DNA of 64,000 bases from contig MU394114.1 in assembly GCA_022578605.1 (NCBI GenBank), positions 125,165 through 189,164 of the forward strand. Reading direction: 5' to 3'. Under the pieces are notes generated by a model. It did not search any database, had not been told where the DNA came from, and was given only the letters and a program-made list of their open reading frames with translations. The position numbers were made by a program, and so were the translations under genes. The stretch's first letter is position 1. Each line of letters opens with the position of its first letter. Below are positions 35,968 to 46,894 of the stretch, in pieces. The DNA comes from Camillea tinctor (Eukaryota > Ascomycota > Sordariomycetes > Xylariales > Xylariaceae).

Positions 35968-36546
35968 ATGTCAGAGATCACAGCGACAACAAAGTCCGAC
36001 TCCGGGTCAGCACCACCAGCCCCAATGAACTTCAAAGTGGCTCACTCGGTAGACAACTTCAATATTCCACTCCAGGATCTCATGGAGTCGCACGAGCATG
36101 TCACCGATATCGCAGTGGGGGCATGCGTCTTCGACTCAGACGGCAGGGTCCTACTCGTCCAGCGCGCCGCTAAGGACTCGTTACCATTTTTATGGGAGGT
36201 TCCTGGCGGAGGCTGCGAGTTCGAGGACGAGACAGTCTTGCACTCAGTGGCCCGCGAGCTGGGGGAAGAGAGCGGGTTGTGTGCTCAGCGCATCGGCGAT
36301 GAACTCGGGGTTCTGGACCTCTTCACGACGCGGACACCGGGTCGACTCGTGCGCAAATACACCTTTATAGTGGAGGTGGAAGGTTACGACGTCCGTCTGA
36401 ACCCTGCCGAGCACAAAGCATACCTCTGGGTCAGCGAGGATGAAGCGCGAGCTAAACGGTGCGGCAACGTTGAGATTGTGTATACAAGCAAGGGACAAGA
36501 GGAAGTTATCCTCAAGGCTTTTGAGAAGAGAAAAGCGCAGGCTTAG
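35968..36546 (+). CDS. Nudix hydrolase
   Basis: Intronless, 192 residues from the ATG at 35968. The Nudix box Gx5Ex7REUxEExGU is complete: GCEFEDE, seven residues, then RELGEESGL, at about residues 76-98. The upstream strand VGACVFDSDGRVLLVQRA and LWEVPGGG are the usual lead-in. The family hydrolyses nucleoside diphosphates linked to another moiety (NDP-X), using Mg2+ held by the box glutamates. Substrate specificity cannot be read from the sequence. No targeting signal is evident, so cytosolic action is likely. It is slightly longer than minimal MutT-like enzymes because of an N-terminal extension rich in Ser, Thr and Pro. Confidence 0.95.
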   Translation: MSEITATTKSDSGSAPPAPMNFKVAHSVDNFNIPLQDLMESHEHVTDIAVGACVFDSDGRVLLVQRAAKDSLPFLWEVPGGGCEFEDETVLHSVARELGEESGLCAQRIGDELGVLDLFTTRTPGRLVRKYTFIVEVEGYDVRLNPAEHKAYLWVSEDEARAKRCGNVEIVYTSKGQEEVILKAFEKRKAQA

Positions 36547-37879
36547 GGCCACGCCGATTTTCTCACATACGCTGGAGCTCATATTGATTATGAGTTGGGA
36601 TTTACCAAGATTTAGAGCAAGTCATGTTGTGGTTTAATTTCTAGGAGCGGTTCAGACCACCGATCAGCATCAAGGTACCTCTCATTAGAATAGTTGATTA
36701 CTATAAACAGATTTACGAGTCGAGTTAAGCAATATAAACAAGACTACCTAAGTATCTATATACCAAAATACCAAACTAAGATACGTACGTACCTATTAAA
36801 AGGCGCCTATTAGTATTGCCTCTTTTGATAGCATCTGATACTCTGCGTAGGTAGATGTTAGAGTTATGAGCTCATGAGACATTCTGTGCCGAGAATAGGT
36901 AGCTGTAGGTATAGTTGACTGAGAACCCACCTACGAGTTGAACTGGTTCACATTTTCCCTTTCCCTTTCCCTTTTCTCTTCACTTTTCTCTTCACTTTTA
37001 CTACACTACACCCCATTTAGAGCTTCCTTTGCTAATAGCAACTGAGGCCATTGTTATCGGCTACATTTATGGAGCTAATCAGAGAACACCCACACCCAAC
37101 TGGCTATGCTGAAAAGATGGAGAAAGACCTTGTTGATATTTCACGTACTAGGTACGACTAGAAGCTTTGCATGAGCATTGGCTCATATCTAAATACTTAG
37201 GGATGCATAGGCGGATGGATCCCATGTTATGGGGCATAAGTCTTTATTTGTTTGTCTTAAGCGTTGTGTTGGGTAATTTTAAATACCTTGTTTTCTCTCG
37301 TACCAAACGTAATTCTGATATCAGATATTACGGTTCTTTATTTTTGTCTTAAGGAAAGAAACAAAATAGGAGGGAACTGCATAGTTTTAGGTACATTGGT
37401 AACCTGATATCTGTGAAAGTGTAACAACAGCTAGAAGCTATGAGCGCCGGTGGCGTTGACTTTGGTTGTTTCTACACTAGGAAGGCCTAACCTTAGTTTC
37501 ATTTGACGGGCTTTCCCCGTATCATGAAAAAGATAACCTAAAGTTCGGTAAAGCAGGACCAATAAGGACGGTCATATTTCATCACTACGGGCTGTACGGG
37601 CTAGTGGAACACGTGATTGAGAATTGAATGACTAACCAGGCTACCGGTGCCAGGTAACTTTTTTTCCCCCTCGCCTAAGCTCCCCAATCAGGTAAGGTCC
37701 CTAGGTTAGATCAATTGACAGCCGTCAGGCCTGTCAGGTTGCGAAGGTGCAGCACCCATCATCAAATCAAGCCAGCCCCAAATCCCCAAATCCCTCTTCT
37801 CCGTCTGTGCATTTCTTCATCAAACGTCACCATCCAAACCCATCCCACCTATAACGATACACCCTCAATTGCTGTCACC
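36547..37879. other. Intergenic region upstream of COX4
   Basis: No gene supported. It contains TACCTA/TAGGTA motifs and a tandem TTTCCC/CTCTTCACTTTT-like pyrimidine run at about 36953-37005. Confidence 0.65.
37684..37688 (+). promoter_or_regulatory. CCAAT box upstream of COX4
   Basis: CCAAT followed by CA lies about 190 bases before the COX4 start. The HAP (CCAAT-binding) complex is known to activate respiratory genes in fungi. A match this short can occur by chance, so its use here is inference. Confidence 0.35.
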
Positions 37880-38726
37880 ATGTTCCTCCAACGCACTGCC
37901 TTGGCTGCTGCTCGTAGAGCTGCTGTTGCCCCCGTCGTGCGACGCAGCTTTGCTGTCTCAGCCATCCGCCGTAAGGCTCTCCGATCCCGACCGAGCACCC
38001 ATCGTACGATGTCCGGACTGAGAGCTAACCTGTCGTGTTTAGGAGATGCGAACAAGGTCGAACCCCATACCAGCGGCAACCGGAAGATTAAATCCTTCCA
38101 CGGTACGGATATCCCTTGTTGCAATTGACTTTGGTTCTGCGCCGGCATCGATTTTTTTTTAACGGGACTTCTGCTTTATAGAAATCAGGACCGAGGAGGA
38201 CCTTATCGGCCCCGGTGCTGCCCCCGGAACCGTTCCTACCGACCTCGAGCAGGCGACCGGTCTGGAGCGATTGGAGATTCTCGGCAAGATGGAGGGCGTG
38301 GACATTTTCGACATGCGACCTCTAGATGCCTCGCGCAAAGGTGAGATATCTCTACGGTAATGGTCACAGTAGTGCCCTCATACTGATCATTATGTTAGGA
38401 ACCCTCGATAACCCCATCCCGGTCAAGTCTGCTGGCGATGAGCAGTATGCTGGGTGCACTGGATATCCCGCCGATTCCCATGTCGTCACTTGGCTTGGCG
38501 TACGTCTTCTCCCAAGTGTCAAAACTTATCATCAAAGGAACATTTCGATACTAAAAATTTAATATAGATGTCCCGCGAGAGACCGATAGAGCGGTGCCCC
38601 GAATGCGGCAGCGTTTATAAGATGGAGTATGTTGGACCTCAGGACGATGGTCACGGCCACCATGACCACCACGGCTACGAGGAGCCCAAAACCTTTGCGG
38701 ATTACGTCAAACCACAGTACTGGTAA
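37880..38726 (+). CDS. COX4: Cytochrome c oxidase subunit IV (mammalian COX5B homologue), mitochondrial
   Basis: Five exons: 37880-37970, 38043-38102, 38182-38340, 38399-38499 and 38568-38726, all in phase, about 189 residues. The Arg/Ala-rich N-terminus (MFLQRTALAAARRAAVAP) is a mitochondrial presequence. The mature part has IGPGAAPGTVPTDLEQATGL, LGKMEGVDIFDMRPLD and YAGCTGYPADSHVVTWLG, then RCPECGSVYKMEYVGP. The Cys of AGC and the CPEC pair belong to the conserved zinc site. A His-rich stretch (HGHHDHH) near the C-terminus resembles other fungal Cox4 proteins. It is a nuclear-encoded structural subunit of complex IV on the matrix side. The first intron has a GCTAAC branch site and TTTAG acceptor. 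Confidence 0.96.
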
Positions 38727-39893
38727 TGGCCAGGTTACGTTAAAGTTGTATACGCATGAGTGATGACGGACCGGGTAGGAAAGGAAGGGAGGGGGTAAGA
38801 GGTGGGCAAGGGAAAGAGGGGGGAAGGGTGGGTTAGGACGAAGCCCAGACCTTGTACATTGGTGAGAACTGTATAGAAAAGAATGACTACAGTTGGTTCT
38901 AGCTTTCGCTGATGTGCTCCTGTCATCTGAACGGCGTTGGCTAGTTGTCGATGGGTGAGACTGGTAAAAAAGATACCATGATGCCTATATCCGGAACATC
39001 ATGTACATACATACCAATAACATAGGCCTAATGCGCTGAAGGTTTTAATCAATATGCAGGCTTAGTGCTAACAAATTGCCTATATCCGGATACATGAGAG
39101 ATACATGAGATGTACCCACAGGTAGGTGGATATATGGTATAGTGTGGAGCGGATATAGTCGTCGAAAGAGTTTCGGAATAGACTAGGTTAGGGGAAACCT
39201 ATTACCGTCGCGAGGGCGAGGGACTTGGCAGAAAGTATGTAGGTTATAGTGCTGATGAAGCACGAAATAGTGCTGAGGCAAGTGAGAGAGAGTACATAGT
39301 CGGGGGCGGATGGCGAGATCCTACCCATTTGGGTGCAATTACCTTACCTCCAGACCCCGGTTCCCCTTCCGTGCTGTTCCCTGCCCCCATACATAGTAGT
39401 CCATATACATAGTCCATAGTAGTAGTGTAGTAGACTTGCTGACACTTACTAGTATTATTATTATTATTAGTAGTAGCAGTAGCAGTATTATCAATGTATG
39501 AGGTAGGTAATATCACTTGCCCTTAATAGTCTTACATATACGCATGCCCGTATTTGGTACTACACACTAGCTAGTGTTAGTCGGTAGAACCATCCCTCGG
39601 CCAGTGCCGATTCAAAACCAATCAACTCGTCTGCTGGTTGGTCTATGGTTGGATAACAAGAACAGCCCGTCGGGGCCCGGTTGATATGCGACCTACTACT
39701 TATTACTAGTAGTAGTGGTAGGTACATACACATAATATATCTACCTATCGCATCTTATATCCCTACATAGTCCAGTTGATGGCCCCCTTTTGAATTGGTG
39801 CTACGGAGACGGATCCTTGCACTTTTCTACACATACACGTATTAAAAGGTATATCATGCATCTGTGGCTTCTTTTCCCCATATCATTCTGCCT

Positions 39894-39938
39894 TTTATTA
39901 TTATTATTATTATTATCATCATTATCACCATCATCATT
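39894..39938. repeat. TTA/ATC trinucleotide microsatellite
   Basis: TTA units grade into ATC/ATT units. A smaller TTA/TAG/CAG run lies at about 39452-39487. Confidence 0.85.
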
Positions 39939-40260
39939 ACTATGATTATGTGCGTGCGTGTTGTGTTCCGGTTCAGAATCCGCCCTAGTCTAGCATTCGA
40001 GGACGATTAATTGTCTATATACTAACAGGTGCCACTTACCGACCTTCATCTAATCTGGTGGTATCCAGCATAATCTTTGTTTCGTTTCCGTCCTTTTCCC
40101 GTCTCTTCTTTTTATTTCCTTTCCTCTTATGCTTTCAAACCCCCCCTTGTCCCTATTCATTATTGCATGACTCTAGTCTCTTCATTAATACGAGTAGACG
40201 TAGAGCATATTACCTAGTGATAAACCAAGGCAAAACAGAAGAGAGGAAAAAAGGCAAGAA

Positions 40261-40375
40261 GGGGGGGGGGGGGGGGGGGGGGAAGAAGAAAAAGAAAAAA
40301 AAAAAAAAAATATTTAGGGTTTGAAATAAAAAAAAAGAGAAGCAGCAAGGTCAAGTATAATATTANNNNNNNNNN

Positions 40376-40456
<81 letters not shown>
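40261..40456. other. Assembly gap with flanking G22 and C80 homopolymers
   Basis: A 22-base G run at 40261-40282 precedes A-rich sequence. Ten N occupy 40366-40375. After one T, 80 consecutive C fill 40377-40456. The N run is an explicit assembly gap. The C run directly abutting it is more likely a sequencing or assembly artefact than genomic sequence. Confidence 0.85.
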
Positions 40457-43400
40457 ATAAACAGGAAGAAAAAGAACAATAATTTCTCATCTGTTCTTAG
40501 TGCACATCACTTATTTCCGCATATGCGACTTTTATAATCGTAGTATATAGGACAAGGGTATGTATGTAATACATATGGGAAGAGATAACACACCAACAAA
40601 AAGGAAGGGCTATTGTCAGATCAGATTGGACGGATCGGGCTCGATATATATATCAAGGTATATACATGTGCTACAGTACGATGGTAGGATTAGTATTTAT
40701 TAGTATTATCATTAATTTTTTTTTCTCTTCCGCCCTCATCGTATCCTGACGGAATTACACGGTTTCGTACAAGAAACGCTAATAAGGTCGAGCCAATCAA
40801 CAGTTGCCTGAGCGCAGCCATGTTAGGTCTATCTGGTATAGGGTCGCCTACTAAGCTGGTTATTTCTCTACTATTTTCCTTTTTCCGTCAACTAATGAAT
40901 CGAATCTATATTAGCACACCTGCTGCAGCAAGATTGAGGGGGGAAAAAAATCAAATCGACACTGATCAGCCGTACCTACTATGTATATATTATATATGGC
41001 TTGCATATACTTGTAATGATGTATTATATCCGCATAGTCGCGCCAGGAAGCAAGTACGGGGTCGCACGGTACATGTGCTCACTTATCATGCAGGTGGTTT
41101 ACATACTCCGTGCATATATCTAGATACTGTATATACATCTACATATACATACATACATTACATACCTTACGTATACGAACCCTGCCTATTAGAAGCTACA
41201 GGATAGACAGCACTTCGGGGTAAACATAAGTTTGCAGGAGCAATAAGCGACAAACGCATGCATCATCCCCCTTCAACTCGGTCGGTCCTCGGGAAACGTT
41301 AGAGAAATAGTAGTAGTGTTGTGCTGCGCCAATAATAAACCTCAGAATCACCGCACTGCCCACGTACACAACCGTAATGACCTACCAAATTGCCAACTCA
41401 AATAATCCCTGCAAGGTTTTTTTTCTTCTCTTCCTTTTTCGAATCTAAGTTAGTAGCCCTTTTTTTAAACACTTCCCCACCGTGTTTCTCAAAGAGACAT
41501 GCATAGTACCTACATGCCTATTGACATGCATACTAGGTAAGGTTTGGTTTAATAGATAGTACCAATTTGACAATAGGTACAATACGATAGTCCCTTAAAG
41601 TAGTCTATTAAGGTTGGAGGGAATAATGGGAGAGGAGACAGAAGAGAAAAAAAACTAGCTACTTACCTACCTACCTACCTACTTAGACTACAACTAATTA
41701 GAAAAAAGGCTCATCCCTTATTACACGTGTAAGTTCTCTTAATAGGACCAGCCGTGGAACTTTTTTCCCTATCTCTATTCTCTCTCTTTTTTTTATTCCT
41801 TACACCCCTCCCCAAATAATCCCTAATGCGATACTATTCCCTCACGGAGATTTTCTGACTGGACTATTCGACCCTGCAACCACTATTCCTATTCCCATCT
41901 CTTGCTCTTTTTCCCATACCCACCTGCCTCAGCTAGGTTATATGAACACCCATATCATGTGATTGCGTGTTCTATCTTAAAAAGTCTATCACCACCAGAC
42001 TCATTACGTATTACTATATCCGGGTCTACTGCTGCTATCTATTTTATTTCTCCCTCCCCCTCCCTCTCTCTTTCCATCGATAAAACCAGTCCATCAATTC
42101 TATGTTGCAGAAAACTGCATTCGTTTGGTCCTCGACCCTCGTCACTCGATTTCCCTATCTGCGCGTCCTCGGACTAGCGCACGAGAAGAAATCCGCTGGC
42201 GATCTCTTATCCACCCACTCCAGAGTCCAGGTTCGGGATACTACTTAACTTTTTTTTTTCTTCGTTTGCCACCAACCTGACGCCCCCAACCACATCCATG
42301 CTGGTGCTGTAAACTCGAGCTTGAGCCGCATTATACCACCACCATCACTATCAACATCAATAACAACAAGAACATACATGCCACCTCCTCAGAATACGCC
42401 AAAGGGTTACCTCGACGTTGTTTTTTAATTCCCCTTTTTTAACTTCATAGCAAGTTAATTAAGCCCAATCCATACTGTTATTTCATCTAGATGTGCAGAG
42501 AGGTACGTACCTATGTATTCCGGTATGATGCATTCCTTCATTCATCTTTATTCCTTAATTATTACTTTTTTTTTATCCTTCTCCTACCAACACGCATTTG
42601 CCCACTCTTATTCATTGGGTAAAGTACACAATGGATACTTGGCTAGCTGGGTACCCGAACTAGTACGTACCCGCGCACCGGAACCACCTGCACACATGCC
42701 GTACCTCATTGTACATGCATTCATTCACCATGTACCTAACTATACTTTCCGCCATCTACATGATCGACCAACAATATCGAGCATCCAATCCCATCTCGTC
42801 ATCTCAGCTACACCACAGACACCCCAACTCACCCCTGTTCCCATTCTATTAATGTACACTATTCGCATTAGGCCCTTCCCTATTTTATTAATGCTGACCC
42901 CTTCCAGGTTGCAAAATAAGGAGAGACACAGTGCCACAAAGCTTTAGTATCTTTTTGTGGATGAATACTACCACGACTTGACCACCTAACTAACGACTTC
43001 CACTGCTACTGCTATCTTAACACAGGTAAGGTATGTATGTATTATCATCGCATTTACTAAAGTCACGGGGGGGACGAAACACATTTGGATGATTACATTT
43101 TCTATCCCTCGCCTCATTTCGCGATCGCGTGAGAGAAGCACAAACATGACTTTGCCCAGAAATCCACGCAATTCTATGCTCTCTTGTTTTATTTTTATTT
43201 TATTTTTCCCTGATAGTAATATCCTTTTTCGATCTGTTCCCCTTAAGGTTCTCTCCCCTCCCCCCTCCATTCACTTTGTTTTATTTACCCGTATCCTTCT
43301 ATATTTTTTTTTAAGTTTTCCCCCGATTTACGTTTCGATTCAGCCCACTTTTTACATCTTTTTTCTCTTGGGTGTGTGGACTACCGTTTTTACATACTAC

Positions 43401-44526
43401 ATACATGGAATATACATCGGTGCTATATACCTTACCCTTACCTACCTACTAACCCAACCTAACCTACCTAGATTGCCTACTCCAGTCTGCTACATTACAT
43501 ACACATCAATATATATGGATACATTAATACTTTATACCACGACTATTACCTATTTCTACCTCCCATACATCAATACTACCAATACATCCTGGATATACTA
43601 CTCCCACACCCCTCCCTCCCTCTCCCCAACCAACACTAACTAATTATTATTACTTTTTTAGTCAGTGCATCACCACTAAACCATCACCACCACCACTACT
43701 ACCATTCTTTACCTGTCTCCTTCTTTCTCTCTTACCTATCTATCCCTACTTTACCATTTTTTCCTAGTCTTTTTTCTTTTTCTTTTTCTTCTTCTTCTTC
43801 TTCTCTCCTGTTTTTTTTCTTCTTCTTCTCTTCTCCCTCCCTCTTCTTCCAACGTAGTATACATATATCCCACATCTCTAACACGCATCGCATCCAGCAC
43901 TCCAACTGCAGTCACCGACCTCGTAAGACTCATTACAGTCTTATAAACCAATTAGCTTCTCGCTCTTCGGATAAAAAAAAACTTTCATTTATCTTGAAGA
44001 TTCGATAAGTAAGTATATACCTTTTCTTCTATTCTACCCATGCATCGTTAGGAAGAGAAGGGAAGACAATTTTTTTTTCTATACAAACGTCCCCCTTTAG
44101 TTTTGTTTCACTGTCGGCGGCTGTACTGCATGACCCTTTTCTATACCAAGCACACGCGATTAGGAGATCCGCGTCCCCACACCCGATACCTCCCTGTACG
44201 ATCTTGCATCTTTCTTTTTGACCCTTGCTCGACATCGGCGACAGGATGCAATCACATCACTTCACAATTTAGGTTGGCGCATGTCATGCACCCACGTTCA
44301 TCATCGCCTTTCCACGCGCTTTTCTCCACCGTTTTTTTTTCTTGTCGCTGCTTGAATTTGGAAATATTTGGGATTCTGTCAACGCATTGAAAAAAAAAAT
44401 TTAATAAAAATAAAAATAAAAAATAAAAAGAGAGAGAAAAGGGGGAAAAGAAAAACCAATTCCATGGCTGTTCTTCTATTTATCCGTCGTTTTTCGTCTA
44501 ACAAACCATCTTAGGCAGAGGCGTGC

Positions 44527-46894
44527 ATGTCAGTTGGGACTGAGACGCCTCCAACAGGCACCATGTCGGGGAAGAAAGAGCCCACGGGCCGGGAGGATTG
44601 GATTGCGCTTCAAGAGAGCCACTGGCAGACCACCATGGCGACGCGCAATGAGGAAGACGCTAAATTAACCCACGAATATGCGCTTCAACAAGACAAGTGC
44701 AGGCATACGCTGGCAGACTTATACGATAAGAGAGCCCAGCTCCACAGCCAGGTGCACGCCATTGAGGCTAGTATCCAGTATGAAGAGAAGGAACAGGAAC
44801 GTCTATCTCACGAGTATGAGGTCACCCGGTCTCGGTTGCATGCACAGCGCCAGGAGGAAGACCGCTCGCAGCAGGAGTGGTTTCTGCGCGCACGCGATAA
44901 TGAAATTGCTGCTAAAGAAAACACCCACCCCAAGGCTAATGGGCATCCGTACGGCCGGGACATGCCACCGCCTACTCCGGGAAGTGGTGGATGGACCAGC
45001 ATCAACGGGGCGCGCCGCCGTAGCCGCCGCGAAGACGAGGAGCCGCCTGCCGACCCGAGCAATCTCCTGAGCAGCATTTACCATAATCCCGTAGACGAGC
45101 AAGACTCCCCAACGTCCCGAGCCATGCCTCTTCGCCATAGCACGACCCGCTCCCGTCCTGGCACTTCGTCTAATGGTTCAACTACCGAGATGGATACGTC
45201 CACACCTGAGGCCTACGCTGCTAATCGTGTCAGGGACAGGCCGTTAAAACCTAAGCAGCAGCAACAGCAGCAGCAACGTCACAGCCTCCCTAGTTTTTCG
45301 GCCGTAATCCGGTCCCCTCATACGAAGCCCCGTACGTTTCTCTTCTTTCTTGTTTAGAGCCTCCTAGCTTACTCTTTCTAGTATTGCCCGAGAATTCCCT
45401 CGAGGCAAAGGCCCGTTCTCCATCGGGCCGGAAATCCCTACCAAGCGCAAAAGGATCCGCCCCGCCGGCCGGAAGCCCTGCGCCGGAAGCGAACACCAGC
45501 GACGGAAGGGAGATCACCCGAGAAAACTTAGTTATCAAGAACAACGGCTCTGTCGTAACGGAACCCGCGATGTATGCCGGCGTTCCCCTTGAGAGAATTG
45601 ACGAGAAGCATCCGTACTGGAACCCGGAGTGGGAGTCGCTAGAGGGCATTATCCAACCCCAGCTAGACAAATGGAAGGAGAAGCTGGAACAACTCCGCCG
45701 AACCCCCGAAGCCGTCCGACACACTGTTTTCCTCGCGAACCGTCAAGTTAACCGTGGCCAATCCGTAATCGACTTCCTCCGGGATGAATCGTTCCACCCG
45801 TACCAGTTTGTTAGCAAAGAACTGATGGGCAAGTTCTACAAGACATTTATCAATTACGATACCATGTTTCGGCTTGTCAACGTGCATGAGGAGCTGAAGA
45901 AGTTTGACCTCGAGGTAACACCCCTCGAATGGTTGCGGCAGCGAATGTACGAAATCGCTATGGTACAAGGCGATAAGTTTAGTCTGTCCAAGACGACACA
46001 CGACTTGTACCACGATGCCAAGCTGAAGTACCTGCGAGAGAAGCACGGGTTTGGCAACATCGGGAGGCCATCGGGATACAAGGTTGGAGAGAAGGATCCA
46101 GCAAAGGCCGCAGCCAAAAAGGCCAAGAGGGAGTCAAGTGTGTCGGGAGGCACGATCCGACGAAAGGGACGAAGATCAATAGGCCAGGTGGATGCTGACG
46201 ATACAGCCCTAAACTTGGAGGAGCTACAGCAACAGCAGCAGAAACGGCAGCAGGTTCAGGGGGGTCACGGAGCACCAGCGGAATATTTCGAGCCCGTCAC
46301 ACCCCGTCTGCAGAAACGCCAGCGCCTAGAGCCAGCGCCCCCGAAGCAAGAACCCGAAGACGATCTCGAGTACGAAGGCTACACGTCGACGGACTCGTTT
46401 TCAGCAGGACGGATCATGCATTTAGACTGGCGCGTATACCAGATCAAGACGCGGACACTAACGACCAGCACCGAAGTGACACAGTATTGGACTTGGAAAC
46501 AGGACAAGAATCTTTTCGAGCATCAGGTGTTACGCGACGTGTACCCGAATGTAACCTGGGGGTTCTATCAGAAACCGATCAACTTCGACTTGACCGTACA
46601 GGAGGTCAAGGAAATCCAGTATGCACTAGACAGTCAGAAAATCCACGCTGTCATCGATGACGAGAAGCGAGGCAACGTGCTTGCTTGTTTCAAAAGGGAA
46701 CGGACCAAGAAGCGTTTCTTGCAATTTGCGAAAAAGAAGGGCATCAAGCTGGTGAAGACTAGCCAGTAAGTAGCAACCCATTTTTCTTCCCATCTAATAT
46801 ACTGTGGCTGATTATTTTGCGTAGCGCTCATCTCGAGGATGTGTGGAACAACATGAAATCCGAGACGATGCCGGACGGGGATTCTGAAGCATAG
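44527..46894 (+). CDS. Conserved fungal protein with coiled coil and poly-Q, function unknown
   Basis: Three exons: 44527-45331, 45382-46765 and 46825-46894, in phase, about 752 residues. Residues about 25-135 are highly charged with heptad-like spacing (predicted coiled coil). A basic, Pro/Ser-rich linker follows, with a poly-Gln run near residue 245. The middle part (from about YAGVPLERIDEKHPYWNPEW to YLREKHGFGNIGRPSGYKVG) looks like a folded conserved domain. Then come a basic segment (AAAKKAKRESS) and a second Gln-rich run. The C-terminus (from IMHLDWRVYQIKTRTLTT onward) is again well conserved in appearance and ends with a Lys-rich stretch (KRFLQFAKKKGIKLVKTS). Basic clusters suggest nuclear location. 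I do not recognise the family. An in-frame second ATG lies 12 codons downstream of the one used. Confidence 0.83.

Larger units (their letters stand above)
38727..44526. other. 5.8-kb non-coding region containing an assembly gap
   Basis: The longest frames here (about 128-184 codons at 40820, 42513 and 43089) translate pyrimidine-rich or TACCTA-rich DNA and show no domain, so none is called. From about 41740 to 44500 the plus strand is strongly C/T-rich, which could be a long promoter and 5' UTR for the next gene. Microsatellites and the gap are listed separately. Confidence 0.6.

Noticed and set aside
40820..41206. 128-codon plus-strand ATG frame
   Set aside because: It encodes Tyr/Thr-rich peptide from TACCTA- and TACATA-rich intergenic DNA, without domain or splice context.
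42513..43643. Two long plus-strand frames (144 and 184 codons)
   Set aside because: They lie in pyrimidine-rich DNA that produces stop-poor frames; composition is Phe/Leu/Pro/Ser/Tyr-rich and no family is recognisable.
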